Source of the DNA: Watersipora subatra
Taxonomy: Eukaryota > Bryozoa > Gymnolaemata > Cheilostomatida > Watersiporidae
Direction: 5' to 3'
DNA length: 64,000 nucleotides
NCBI RefSeq assembly: GCF_963576615.1
Contig: NC_088712.1
Coordinates: 30,037,870 to 30,101,869, forward strand
Under the pieces are notes generated by a model, which ran no database searches, was not told the origin of the DNA, and saw nothing but the letters and a program-made list of their open reading frames with translations. Positions within the stretch are counted from its first letter, which is position 1, and each line of letters starts with the position of its first letter. The position numbers were made by a program, and so were the translations under genes. This document shows positions 1-14,000 of this stretch, one piece after another.

Positions 1-653
1 TTGAGTGATGATAGACCCGATGACTTTGAATGACATATAAATGATGGATGCCGGTGAGTCATAGCAGATTGTACTTTGAAAAATATTGGAACACTTGGAC
101 ATGTCTAAAATTTGCTTCAACTTCTGAGCCAAATCAGAAAGGAATTTTAATGGACATTGATTAAAAGCAATATGACAAAATGTCAATATAATGATTTCAT
201 TCTTTGACCTTCAAATCTAGTGGTGGGTACATTACAAACCAATTTATGAAGATCTTTTTAAATGGTTTTATAGTTGGTCTATAAACCAATACAAAATTAA
301 ACACACATATATTTTAAATCAGATGTGAAAACAAAAACATAATCTGATAAAACATACAACCAAATCAATCAGAAAAAACTAACAATAGTTAATATTGTTA
401 GCTACCAAATTAAAAAAACATCACATAACACATGATTGTATGCCACAAAGAAACAACATATGTTAATTAAAATGAATTCTTTCTTTTATCGAACATCAAA
501 CAACATTAGGTAATACCGACACAGCTGATTTTTTTATATATTTTCTGTTGTACCGCTTTAGTAAAACACTATAGGCACATTACTATAGATCTCTAAATGC
601 GGATGTGATTATTTAGAATACAGATATAAACCTCTATCTATACTACAGAAACT
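1..653. other. AT-rich sequence without recognised gene
   Basis: No open frame of note, tRNA or clear element boundary is visible. Parts around 330-400 resemble 2940-2990, so the stretch probably belongs to the same degraded interspersed repeat that reappears to the right of the LTR element. Confidence 0.5.
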
Positions 654-791
654 GCATGTTTATATGTTGGAGAGGAAAAGGTTAGATGAGGATGAAAAAC
701 CAAATCCACCATAATATTTGCTAGAACCTGCAACTTTTCTTACCAACGTGATATTAACGCTCTTCAGGTGAAAATACAGCAATGTGACGGT
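654..791 (+). repeat. Direct repeat copy A (partner 3000-3136)
   Basis: The stretch starting GCATGTTTATATGTTGG and ending near AGCAATGTGACGGT recurs in the same orientation at 3000-3136 with moderate divergence; the best conserved part is CTTTTCTTACCAAC...TTCAGGTGAAAATA. The two copies bracket the LTR-type element at 983-2615. Confidence 0.6.
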
Positions 792-982
792 GTTGTATAA
801 AACTATTAGCAAAAGCAGATAGAATAATGGAGAAACTCTTAAACACCAGAGATATACGCAAAATTACTATGAACATGATACGTAATATATTAGAGGATCA
901 GCAATAAAGATAGTCAGATACACATCTACAAACAGCTTACAAACCTCTTGTGGATATAGTCCATGAAAAAAAATACATCAAT

Positions 983-2615
983 TGATGTGCCAGAAAACCA
1001 TTGAAGAGAAACTAGAACTTTACCAGACACAACTAAAACAATTGGAGTTCAATCAGTAAACTACCATGACACACTTAAGACAAGCCCTGTCAACTGCTAA
1101 CCCTCTGCAACATAAAGAACCGAGCCTGAGCGCCTCAACACATTCTCACAGGCTAACAGAGACACCTATAAAAGAACAGCACCAGCGACTCAACCTACCT
1201 ATCTCTTTTTCTCAAAGACTTGCTGAGGCTCCTTCTACCTGCTTAAATGGGTTCCTCTGTTTGGCTTGTATACAAGCCAAACAGGGGCGCATACACAGGC
1301 TAATGATGGGCTGGTAGTTGTTGTTTCATCAATTTACAACAAGGCTCCATTCAACAACTACTCGCTAGTATACTGAAGATGATGCACTATTCTGAACAAA
1401 TTAAAGCCATTTATTATTTTCTCGTGAAGTACAAGCAGGATGGTAATGAGAAAGAAATATGTGGGTTGTGGCAAGCCCAAGCAGGAAAAGAGACTGGGAC
1501 CCCCACGGTTGATACTCCCCCAAAAGACCCATTAGGCTCGGCCCTAAATCCCATTTTAAAGGGTTTTCAGACCATGGGGCACTGTCAGTGAATTTGCTAC
1601 TTTAGAAGGACCAAATAAAATTTACTTGGTTTTGCTGAAAAATTTCTTTTATTGATTGGCCTGATTAGGTGTCCCCCTACATACATAGGGGATACATATG
1701 CTATAGGCCTTGTGGAAATTATTTTTATAGCTTCTGAATTATATTGAATGTTTAGCTGGGCGTGGAACCTGAGCGCCCCCTAGGGAACTCCCAGTGTTTG
1801 GGGGTGTATTTCAAATTGACCAACCAGGTGATTGGGGGTACAATATCCAAGTCTGGGCCTAGCCAGGTGGGTGTTTCTTTCAGAGTATCAACCTTGAGCT
1901 TGGACCACTGTTTAAAGTTTCCTAATGTGAAAATAACCCATGAGGAAAGGGACATCTATTGACATGCCAGAAAACCATTAGAAGATAAAGAGACTTGTAC
2001 GAGACACTACCAAGACAGTTAGTCTTGGAGTTAGTCATCATTCCTAATCATTACACTCCTGTGATGTAGCCTACTTGAGAGGCAAGTTCAACCACTTGCT
2101 AACCCTCTGGCACATAAAACACAGTACCTGAGCGCCTAAACGCCTTCTCACAGGCTAACAGAGACATCTATATAAGAGAACAGCTCCAACGACTCAATCT
2201 ACCTATCTCTCTTTCTCAAAGACTTGCTGAGGCTCCTTCTACCTGCTTAGATGCGTTCCTCTGCCTCTGGAATCTACTTCTCTTTTTCCTTTGCCTGTGG
2301 AGCTTCTGTCTTTCCCAACCTATTGAGCCTCTTTCTCCATCACCACCTGATCCTCTTCTACGTCGCTATCTTAATTACCGAGTTTCTATATCTAAGGACT
2401 GCTATGACTCTCATTTGACTGTCAAAACTAGCAGCTGTACAGACCGAGCAAGCAAACGTGGAAGACCGTTTGAGCAAGGGTATAACTTTTATTGGCTATT
2501 TTAACCTTTTGTCATTAATCTCACTGTTTAGAATTTTGTTGGTTGTGTATTTTAATTGTTAGACTTGAAGAATAAAAAAGTACCTTTTACTGGTAAATAT
2601 TAGTATTGCTTACAA
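983..2615 (+). mobile_element. Non-coding LTR-retrotransposon derivative (TRIM/LARD-like)
   Basis: Two direct repeats, 983-1258 and 1960-2263, share the start TGATGTGCCAGAAAACC / TGACATGCCAGAAAACC. They also share a TATA-like box (ACCTATAAAAGAACAGC / CTATATAAGAGAACAGC) and the downstream segment CTCAAAGACTTGCTGAGGCT. A purine-rich tract (TGAGGAAAGGGACA) lies just before the second copy, as expected for a polypurine tract on the plus strand. The second copy continues to about 2615 with AATAAA near its end, so the full LTR would be about 650 bp and the left copy is truncated. The roughly 680-bp interior shows no gag or pol. Target-site duplication and exact ends are unresolved. Confidence 0.6.
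1257..1284. repeat. Perfect 28-bp palindrome
   Basis: CTGTTTGGCTTGTA followed by its exact reverse complement, with no spacer. It sits where the homology between the two LTR-like copies breaks off, so it marks the truncation point of the left copy. Confidence 0.85.
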
Positions 2616-2818
2616 TAGCTTAACACCTTCACTAATATCTGAACCAGTGATGATCAAATTAGTTTCCACATGACAAAGCAAAAGTACACAAACTGAACAT
2701 AGTCATAATAGAATAAGATAGCAAAAAAAATTCAACACTGAAGTTGTGTGCAGATGCAGATTACTTACACATAACACAATCTCTCCCTAACCCCTCATGA
2801 CAACGGTAAAGAGAGCAA

Positions 2819-3250
<432 letters not shown>

Positions 3251-4889
3251 TTACTGTTGTTGTCAAAATTAGATTACGTTTTTAATCAACAATTTAGTAT
3301 TTAACTTTATTTTAAATTTTTAAAAACAATAAAATACATTTAAATATATTAAGAAATCACAAATTTTTGTTGCAGGACATGCCTAGCCAGCTCATTATTT
3401 TCGCTTCGCTAGCGCAGTAATTATCATTCTTACATGCTATTTTTGTTTGCTTGAAGTTTCACAACTGGTAGGGGTCTCCCCGCAATAGTAGTAAGGCCGC
3501 TACTGATATATGGATAATTGGAACTTAACGAGATTTAGTCATGACTTTGATTATAATATTTTTATGCGTGCTCACAGTACTTTCTACTAGATAGTGCCAT
3601 ATGCAGCCCATAAAATATTTCCATTTTTCACCACCATTGTTAACAGCCAACGTATTAAAAAGTATTATTCATCTAGTACGTCATCTCATCCTGTAGCTTC
3701 TTAAACGTTTACCTATCAATCAAAATCGTGCATTATGCTATAGGTACTAAGGAAAAACATGTAAGTGGATTATTACTGAAACTTCATACAAAGTTACAAA
3801 CAAGTCTTAGCTTTTCTTATAGTTCTCTTGATGACTTCTATAGTTCTATGATGATTTCATCAACATTTCATATTGCACATAACAGCTCTATGTATAGATT
3901 CATTAACTGAAAAGAAGATAATACCACAAAGCTTTGACAACATTACTCAATATATGGCAATGACTTTTCGTATTTTCTTGATTTTACCTTATGTTAGTGT
4001 TTTACTATCTTGTAAATAAAATTATCACCATGAAACCTCATATGTATAATTAAGGTTTTATTTTCCTAATTAAGTAGTTGAATAGGGGTTTCAGGTATGC
4101 GGGAAGGCAGTCTTTTGTTATGATTGACGATGAAAATCTAAATTGGTGCAAATATGATAAACCTTTTTGAATTAGGGTATTACTTTGCTTATGTTTTAGA
4201 ATTTCCGATACTGTTTGTTGTAGTGTTTTGTTTCACCAAATCTTGTATTTCTTCTTCGCAGTGCTTGAATTAAGTTGTGAGCTTCTGAAATTAATTATTA
4301 ACATCTGGTAAAAGTGAATGCCACGCTATTATTTATTTATGTGCACGAGCATATATTGCTTATCAGGTCATATAAAAATTGGATATCTACTTAAAAGAAA
4401 TCACAAATTGCTTACAGGCTGTTGATTAAATCTCCTGGAATGTAGGTATGTAGGTACAGAAGGATAGATAAACGAAAAATTCCTTTTTTCACTCATAACT
4501 TATTGACAAGAATATTAGGTATGGGATTTTTTACGACAAATAATATTTATACTATGATACTATACATGATAAATGAGATTGATTGAGGATGAATATAGTA
4601 TTTGTCCTAATTACATGCCATACAATACAAACAAGGTTGAAAAAAATCCTTTTTTTTTATAAAAAATTGGATTTTTTTATTCAAATCGATTTATCAGATT
4701 AAAATTGATTTGTTCAATTCAAACTCTTTTTGGTAAATTTGATTTGTCTCATCTTTGCTCATATAAATTGTACGTTTATTGCATTGCGTTGTATTGTGTT
4801 TATTGCATTGCACTTCAGAATGCTGGTGAAACAATTTTCAGTAATTAATGATGCATCAATTAATTAAATTAACATGCATTAATTTGACC
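3251..4889. other. Gene-free AT-rich stretch
   Basis: No gene is recognised; open frames here are under 65 codons and show no family signature. Around 4640-4720 there is a T/A-rich low-complexity patch. Confidence 0.5.
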
Positions 4890-5262
4890 AATTCTTATAT
4901 TTCTTGCATTCAACAGTCACATAGCATTATAATGTCTAAACTACGTGTACATGTAGTTTAGTGGAGTAGAGCTGTTAGCAGTTTCACACAAAGTACAAAT
5001 AAGATCCAAAGACAGACACCATGAAATATTAAAGCACATTCTTCCGTGGTGTGATCGATGCGGTTGATCATGTCAAATATAATTACCTGCTTGCTGGTGT
5101 TTTTCAGAACCTAGCTGGTATCTTATTTTGGAATAAATGAAACCAAAAGTAAAGAATATTCTGCGATGCTTGCATTTGATCTGATTGCAGTAACAAATTT
5201 GGTGTTAAAATGTCAATCATCAAACAGGGTAGTGAGGGAAAACTGCCAGTTACAGTTAAATA
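4890..5262 (-). repeat. Interspersed repeat, inverted partner at 36196-36520
   Basis: Read on the minus strand, this region aligns with 36196-36520. Shared stretches include ACTGGCAGTTTTCCCTCACTA, ACACCACGGAAGAATGT, TTATTTGTACTTTGTGTG and GCTCTACTCCACTAA. Divergence is clear but the alignment runs for more than 300 bp. The element class is unknown and no coding capacity is seen. Confidence 0.65.
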
Positions 5263-5440
5263 TAGCATGCTTATTAGTCCAGATTGTACAGCGTGAAGAT
5301 TTGATCTGCAATAAATACAGTTGTATAATATTCATCTTCTAGTTTGAAGGACTTAGAAATAATCAAATACTCCCTTTACATGTTTGCTCTGTTGCAGATT
5401 AAGTCTTTACCCTATCATTACAGCAGGCTTGTATATAAAG

Positions 5441-6517
5441 TAGTGCTGAGCACGGGTAGTAATACTCGTTGAACTCGCGGGTTTATCTTCTCTCGAGTAT
5501 CGGGTAATAGAGATTTCGGGTATTCCGGTCCTTCGGGTTCGGGTTTTGACTTTCAAGTTCGGTTTTTGGTACACGGATCCGTCGGGTAGTGTTAACAAAA
5601 ACTCGGTCTATTGCACCCTGCGCTCTTAGTCTGGGACCACAGGGCATTTCTGTGTCATTTTTGCTAAGGAGGCATGACAATGGGGTTAAACGAGTCTTTA
5701 ATTTAATAGATGAAATATAACATATCATACCTTATTTACTATACCTACTAGAAATATTGTAGTCAAGCAGTGATTACTTGTCATTAAAGGTGAGAAGAAA
5801 TATTTACGTCTAGTCTTATTTGCGCAATTAGCCAAATCGGCTTCGTAAACAAATCTATGTCTTTTTTTAATACGGCGCATGTTCGCTATCACCGATAACA
5901 CATAGGTCCTTAGTCTGTTTCCGCTATCGCCTTGTTAGAAACAGTCATCAGCGTTCGTAGTCGCAGTGAAAATTTAATAACTCTGTTTAAATTGATTACC
6001 ACAGCTAGCTATTATGGATTACATAATTCATTATAACGAAGTTTTACTAAGCCAACAAGCCATACTAACGGAAAAAGCCGATAATGTAAAGTTTGTTTTC
6101 TGAGATTTAGAGCACCATCTACAGAAAGTCAGAGAGGTACATAGAACATGCTTAAGTAGTAAGCTACCATAGACCCTATCTTCTGCCACCTGTTGACTCA
6201 AAAATGCCCTGTAGCCCCAGACTATCTTGACTGTTTAACAATCCACCTGTTAACGCTGCGAGTACGAATGTCGGTCGATAAAAACTGTGTAAAATGATAA
6301 ATAAATTGCTAATAAATCTAATTGCATTGTAGATTTGAAGATATATCTGTTTAGAAATTTTAAACATAAATCCATATCAACAAACCCGATACCCGAAAAA
6401 CCGGTAGGCAAAGAAATACCCGAGCCTAGCACTACTAGCTACCCGATACTCAAAAAACCCGAACAGAAGGGGGCGGGTCTAAACCCGTTGACCAAGAAGT
6501 ACTCGTGCCCAGCACTA
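5441..6517. mobile_element. Non-autonomous hAT-type element with 8-bp TSD
   Basis: The ends are TAGTGCTGAGCACGGGTA on the left and, as reverse complement, TAGTGCTGGGCACGAGTA on the right. Both sides are flanked by the identical 8-bp sequence ATATAAAG (5433-5440 and 6518-6525). Eight-bp duplications and ends of this kind are typical of the hAT superfamily. The first about 150 bp of each end form a degenerate long inverted repeat rich in CGGGT motifs. No transposase coding is visible, so it must have been mobilised in trans. Confidence 0.85.
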
Positions 6518-6620
6518 ATATAAAGCCACTATTGAACTACCTAGAAGTAACATATATGTATATATTGTTACATTTCGGTACGCAATATTCACCAGAATTC
6601 CACTAAAACACCATGTGAAG

Positions 6621-7666
6621 TAGAGATGCCCCGAGTCTAATTTCACCAGCCGATTCAGATACCGATTTGATATACTGATTCTTATTAAAATTAATCCGAT
6701 TCAGATACCGATTCAGATCTTTTGTGTTGCAAAGATAATTGTTAATTTTATAATGCAAATATTAATATAATTCAAAGAAAATATAAATATTGATGTATTT
6801 ATTTGTTTGTATTTATGGAAAAAAGATATACATGTATATATATATATTCACATACTGCCATACCGTGCATCTAGTAACAAAACAGTCCATGTCTCTTGAA
6901 ATCTGTTACCTATTAATAATGGTAATTAGTGTTAGTGGTACAACTTTCTCTGTGATAATGAAGTCTCTCTTCTACTGCTGAACAAACTGCTGCACCTGTA
7001 CAAGTTTAGTTCAAATAAATGTTTCTTTCAATTACCGTTAGGGATTCAATTACTTCAGTGAGACTCCTTTATTATATCTTCTATCACTATCGATGTAGCC
7101 AGTCGTACTGAAGAACAACTCACTAGCCACAGATGATGGAAGACAGGCTAAATACCGATAAGCCAATGAGATTATTTTGTGCGGTACAAACGATACATCA
7201 TATCGTCAGGATCAGGAGAAAGATGGATTACTTTATGCATCCACCACTCAAATTACTTTCGTAATGCTAGCAAATAAAACCCTTACACCCCATTCTTGTT
7301 GCTCATCATTATTCTCGATTGGCTGCAATAAATCATATCGCTGTAATTAGGAAATACCGCACTTTGTGATTACGTCCTGACTAAAGCCAAAAGATTCCTC
7401 AGCTGTGTGGATGTTTATTAGTCTATAGACATGAAATAGTTTGTGTGACAGGCCCGGAATTTATTAGGTAAAAGTAAGGAACTTGCAGCTGATAATTTTT
7501 TTTTAGTGTAGCAGGCTAAATTACAATTTTCTGCTAAATAGTTGATATGTAAAAAAGTATTTGAACTATCCGATTTTTAAGAAAAGATCGGCCGATACCG
7601 ATTCAGATACCTAACACCCATATCGGCACCGATACCAATTCCGATATTAAAATCGGGGCAACTCTA
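6621..7666. mobile_element. Second non-autonomous hAT-type element with 8-bp TSD
   Basis: The ends are TAGAGATGCCCCGA (left) and, as reverse complement, TAGAGTTGCCCCGA (right). The flanks are identical: ATGTGAAG at 6613-6620 and at 7667-7674. Subterminal regions carry repeated GATTCAGATACCGAT motifs in opposite orientations. No transposase frame is present. It lies about 150 bp upstream of the SLC35B2-like start codon, so it could overlap that gene's promoter or 5' UTR. Confidence 0.87.
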
Positions 7667-7822
7667 ATGTGAAGTTATCAATTTACATTGACACATGTCC
7701 CAACTAGCCTCAGAGCTGTAAAATTTTATCATTCTTTTTATTTTATAGTCTTTAGTATTAGTTTATGCTTCTTGAGGTTTTACTTATGGAAGCATTCTAA
7801 CGTTATTCAAAAACTGTAGACA

Positions 7823-8030
7823 ATGGCAAAGACGCTGCCACTACTGCTCTTGTTTCTCTGCCCTGTTCTGACTTACGCTGACCTGGTAGCCCTGTTTGTG
7901 CCTACGGACTACATTGACTCGTGGATAGTCCGTCTTATCATAAATCTCTTTGGCTATGCGACTATTGTTGTGCCTGGTGCACTGTTGATCCGATACTTCA
8001 AGAATCAGGAGTACGATAAAAAAAATAAAG
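7823..8030 (+). CDS. SLC35B2: SLC35B2-like exon 1 (residues 1-69, split codon 70)
   Basis: Begins at ATG in a good context (ACAATGG). It encodes a hydrophobic, signal-like N-terminus ([16 protein letters not shown]) and then a second hydrophobic stretch ([19 protein letters not shown]) ending with charged residues. The donor is GTAGGC at 8031, phase 1. The antisense open frame across this exon is a shadow. Confidence 0.9.
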
Positions 8031-11000
8031 GTAGGCCAGTCGCAATTTATGTTTGAATGAAGTAATGTATATGAACACGCAGTGTTGACGATGAGATATG
8101 GTGTATGTATTCCGATGAATGATGATGTGTCCTTATGGCTGACTCCATAGAGGGGGCCTTTGTATGAAGTGAATGTTGGGCTATCAAATTGTATTGACCA
8201 CATTGTGTTTATACGTGTCTAACTTCTTATTAATAATCATTAGTAAAATGATGTTTTTTGTTACATACAAAAAAATGAAAAAAACGGAAATCACAAATTA
8301 TTGAATGAATTGAACAGACGTATTCTAATAGCTGGTAATCTAATAGTATCGTAAAGAATTCGGGATAGTGAATTGAAGGTTTTAGTAATCGAAAGTTCAT
8401 AAACTGAAACATACATTGATGGATGTAGTATGTTGTATTTGTTAACCATTTTGATTTGTGATTTATGTTTGTTAATAACAAACTTTGACGAATTGAGACT
8501 TTCTTGCAAGCTTGGCGAATGCTTATGTTATAGCTTGCATTTCATTATATACTTTACATTAGTTTTATTTATTATCTTTTGTATTACAATTTTCCTTAAC
8601 AGCACTTTGTTTATTTATCTGATGTATTTATTTTACATTCTTTTATGTACTATCAAGAGACATGTTTGTTGTCTGAGAAAGATAGTTGTATGGTCTAATT
8701 GGGGAAGAATGTCTGTGCAACTTCAAGCGAGAAGTTCTTCAATCATTCCATAAGAAGCATCGCATAATTCTTGTAAAAATTGTTGAGCCGGCTAATATCA
8801 TTAAAAATTCAAAGCAAACCATATAATTAAGCGTATTGTAATAGACAGTCGTGTGCAAAAATAATGTAACGCAGTGATCCACCATATGTGGGAACTCGAT
8901 GGCATATGTTGACTTTCTCATACACAAAGTTCACAAATGCAAGAATGTCTTGTTTGTTTGCTTAGACTATGTAGCTGCTCAAGTGAAGGAGATCAATTTC
9001 TCCAACATTTTTGCAAAGAATGACCATAGTTAAGAAATATACCGCTTATAGTGTATAGCAATAAGATTCTCTGGTTGAATATATTTACATGCATGTCTTA
9101 ACACTAATATAGAGAAGTTATAATATACTTACCGTAACACCTCTAATTGAATGCCACCAATGCTTTGCTGCAAGCCAAATTGCAACCGAAAACTCGCAAT
9201 AGCTCACTGTAGAACCACTAATTGAACACCACCCTTATTTGACCACCACTATAGGAGAAGGGTCGCAAAATAGAGTGCCACCCTTTAATTGAACGCCACC
9301 TCCATTTGACCGCCACTTTGACATTCTTTGATCTTTACAAACCCATAATACAAGTGATCAGTAAAAAAGTGTCCACAAAATTGGATCAACCCTTTTGCAG
9401 GTATTACGATGATATTGTCGTTTAGCGATAATAACGATAATGGGCTGAGCGACAGTTATGTCGCCATACGAACATTTTTTAAGAAAGTGATTTTGGGTTT
9501 GCTTATTGCCATTGTTTTGTTTAAATTTTTTATCATTAGTAAACTACATTACAATAGATCGGTCTCTGTTAGCAACAAAAAAATAAGCTGTTTCGTGAAT
9601 AAAAACGATCGTTTCTAACAGTACTAAACAAATAAAAAATTCAAACTAAAAGCTTTTAAATAAGCTTCGGTATTTTGTTTGTTTCTGCTTTTGTTTTTAT
9701 TTTCTGATTGTTTTCTCAGGGTGCAACCAATTCTTTTACGGTCATGGCGACCTCCAAACGAAATTACCTACGTTCTTCTAATGCTGTAGGTAGTAGTACT
9801 GTTAGTATTAGCGTTAATAAGATAATATCAGCTGATTGTGATAACTTCTTAGATTTAGTAGCAAGAACTAATAGTGACAGTGATTCTGGTTCAGATTGTG
9901 ACTGGGAAAACACACTATTGAATCCTACTTGAATACCACGAATTGGTCCCAGTTTAGAGATATATTCACTTTGAACACATTCAAGTTGACGATGCGCTTT
10001 TTTATGTCAGGGATGCAGAGCCAGCCAAGGGTTCAACATATTTTGATCAGATGTACAAATTTAGACCGGTGCTCGAGCACCTCAACAAGATGTGGGAAAG
10101 AGAGTTTAACCTTTGGTGCACTGTCTCCCGAGGTTAAACTGTAACAAGACAATAGTTGCCTTCAAAGGCAGAGACGATTTGGTAAACTACATCAAAATCA
10201 AAAAAACACCATCAATGGCGCCCAAAGAGTGCAATCTGCGTGATTCAGTTTCTGGTTATTGCTTGCAGACCATGTACCACATCAGGGGCTTGTCAAAGGG
10301 TTTACATGGACAACCATATGAAGTGTGTGCCAAGCTGATGTCACCGCACATGAATAAATACCATCGCATGGTTGTTGGCAATTGTTACACGAATGTACCT
10401 CTCTGTGAGAAGTTCTTGCAGCAGGGTACATATGTCGCGGGCACTATCAGGCCAACCAGGGTACAACTACCTCTCGATATAAAAAAGAAGCTGGGCACCA
10501 AGGGCGATATAGTCGCTAACAAAAACAGAATCTGGCAGTGAACTGGCATGACAGAATACAGGTCAGACTTCTCTCAAACTGTTCAACTATAAAACCAATA
10601 GATAAGGTATTGTATGATGGGTTAACAAAAGATGTTCCAACCATAGTAAATGACTACAACCGTGGAATGGGGGGGGGGGGGGTGGCGACATTAGTGACCA
10701 GATGACGGACCAGTATTCTGAAGAGTTCAGGACGGTGAAGGTGTCGAAAAAAGTAGTACTTCACTTTATCGATAGAACCGTCACTAACGCATTTAACTGC
10801 TACAGAAGCAATCTTAAACACCATTAAGGTAAAAAGCTAACTCACTACAACTTCATCATTCAACTACTGGAAGACCTAATTGGTAACCACCGTGAAAAGA
10901 GAAAAAGAGTAGGCCGTCCTAGTCTTACTTCTCCTCCAGCAAAAAGAACTGAAAGACATTACAGATACCATTCCACAAGGAAAAAGACAATAGTGTGCTG

Positions 11001-14000
11001 TGTGTTAAGCCAAGACAACAGGGGCAAAGCTTCAAAGAAACAAGAATAAGCACATTGTGTAAAGACTGCGGTGTAGGCCTCTGCAAGGGTGAATGCTTCT
11101 GAAAGTACTATAGCTAGAAAAACAGTTATATGAAACAACTAGCTGTGCTATCCGGTGTTGCTCGGGTATTAAAAATCAGCTTATAAACAATGAGAGATGC
11201 TTGCCACTTGCTACTAGCCTGGCAAGTGTTTTACGAGTGGCATTTTGAACAAAAGCACTTGTTGCATTTGTGCAAAATGCCACTCGTAAAAATTTTGCTG
11301 TGCTAAAAAATTCTTCTGACGCTAATATGGGCTAGTTCAGCAGTGCAGAAAAAGAGTCGAGGTCAGAAAACATTGTGAAAGGTATTGAGCCCCCAGAAGA
11401 TATGCGCTCCATTGAAAGCAACAATTAGAACTTCACTGGCCGAGCAAGTGATGTGAATATTTTTGTTTTCGACTGTAATATAAGTATAGCTCATTTATGT
11501 CACTTGCTAATAAATATATGTTTATAGCATTTGATAAATTATTGTTATATACCTTGTAAATTTACCAATTTATAGCATATTATTTGATAGCATCATTGCG
11601 GTAATCTGATCTTACAGTGGATCGACGTTCGTAGCTCCTCTTCTATTGCACATAAAACACTAGTTATTGGTGCAAACTGTAACAAACATGTCAATGAGTG
11701 CAATGAGCTTTTATGCAGCATTGTTAAGTATAGATATAAAATTAAAATATGGCTTCCAATTTAGAATGAAATAAAACTTGAAAGCTCCAACGAATTGCAA
11801 AGCAGGACACAGGCCTTGATATCATTGCAGTTTAATTGCAAGCAATAGATATCAACTGGTAGATATATTTCTCAGCTTCTCAATGCATATTCATTAAGAG
11901 GTCTTTGACAAGTTGAAGGTAAGTTAGCAGATTTATTGCATCCAAAAAGGTTAATGTCCACCGGAAAAAAAGTATTTAAATATAGGCAACATTTGCTTCG
12001 TCCGTAATAGGACTAAATTTATCTTCTGAACATTCTGGCGAGCCATCTGAAAAATACACCGCCAACCTTTATTTGGCCGCCACTATAGAGGAAGGGTTGA
12101 AAAATAGAGCGACATGGCGTTCAATTAGAGGTTTTACGGTATATCTAAACTTGTGTTTTTATTGGAGACTGCTTCTTGTCATCATGTCTTATATAAGCAT
12201 TGGTATGCACAAGTATGCCTGAATTGACATTTTCAGAAGGCTGTATTCCCAACATAATTACCTCCTGCGTGTTTGGAAACTCTGTGGATAAGACAAACCC
12301 AGTTAAAGAGCTCCCGACATCTGTACCGAAAGTGGAGAGGACATTTGTACAAAATGCTGGATTACTAACATTTTGCTTCATTGGCCTTCAGGTGAGTAAA
12401 CTGGGAGACGGATGGCTGAGCATGACTCACGCATTTCAGGGGAAAGTTATACAAAGTTTCCATACAGTGATAGTCTAGCAACACCTGGGTCCACCAGTGC
12501 CGAAGCGCTACGCTGGGTTGACAAGCAAATCGTGTTTCATAGGGAGCTACAGTAGAGCTATGGTTGTGTGATGCCTTATATCAAGGCATATGTATGCAAA
12601 GGACGCAGCGGGAAAGCAAAACCTATGAACACGCACAAAGGTGACAGTTTTGATTTGATAAGGCAGCATGATTTGGTGCGTCTGCTTATCTATAACATCA
12701 TAAAAGTTATAAAAGTCCTTCATGTCATTTATTAGTTGATGCGAGCGATAGAGATAAGGTAGAGTGTGATGTGTAGTCCAGACAGCGCAGCGCTATCACA
12801 TGTTAGTACCATAAATTCCGGCGTGCAAGTCAACCCGGCCTACAAGTTGAGGTCTAAGGTTTGGTTTAAAAATCCAGGTTTTGACATGTACATGCTGTCT
12901 CATATTCTACTCTGTCACCCTAGTTGACCTCTGTATCACCTTAGTTTACCTCTGTATCACCCTAGTTCACCACTGTATCACCCTAGTTCACCTCTGTATT
13001 ACCCTAGTTCACCACTGGATCACCCTAGTTCACCTCTGTATTACCCTAGTTCACCTCTGTATTACCCTAGTTTACCACTGGATCACCCTAGTTCACCACT
13101 GTATCACCTTAGTTCACCTCTGTATTACCCTAGTTCACCTCTGTATCACCCTAGTTCACCACTGGATCACCAAGGTTCACCACTGTATCACCTTAGTTGA
13201 CCTCTGTATTACCCTAGTTCACCTCTGTATTACCCTAGTTCACCACTGGATCACCCTAGTTCACCTCTGTATTACCCTAGTTCACCACTGGATCACCCTA
13301 GTTCACCTCTGTATTACCCTAGTTCACCTCTGTATTACCCTAGTTCACCACTGGATCACCCTAGTTCACCACTGTATCACCCTAGTTCACCTCTGTATCA
13401 CCTTAGTTCACCGCTGTATCACCCTAGTTCACCGCTGTATCACCCTAGTTCACCACTGTATCACCCTAGTTCACCACTGTATCACTCTAGTTCACCACTG
13501 TATCACCCTAGTTCACCACTGTATCACCCTAGTTCACCACTGTATCACCCTAGTTCACCACTGTATCACTCTAGTTCACCACTGTATCATCGTAGTTCAC
13601 CACTGTATCACCCTAGTTCACCACTGTATCATCCTAATTCACCACTGTATCACCCTAGTTCACCTCTGTATCACCCTAGTTCACCACTGTATCACCCTAG
13701 TTCACCACTGTATCACCCTAGTTCACCACTGTATCACCCTAGCTCACCTCTGTATCACCCTAGTTCACCACTGTATCACCCTAGTTCACCACTGTATCAC
13801 CTTAGTTCACCGCTGTATCATAGAACAGTTTGTTCAGTGTTTTGAGTAAAGATTTACTAGAAAGTCAATAATCGTTGTGGTGTTAGCGAATCCATACAAA
13901 AAAACAGCTCTTTGTTTCTTATAAGCATATAAGTTTCCTTGGAGATGAGATGGTATTTGGCATTGTTGTAGGTGTCATATCTAACATGGGGACTATTGCA

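Noticed and set aside
7841-8203. 120-codon minus-strand frame
   Set aside because: Antisense shadow of SLC35B2 exon 1.
8430-8753. 107-codon hydrophobic plus-strand frame
   Set aside because: T-rich intron sequence gives Leu/Phe/Ile-rich readings by composition; no family resemblance.
12881-13849. 322-codon plus-strand open frame
   Set aside because: Seven-residue repeat from the 21-bp array inside SLC35B2 intron 2.
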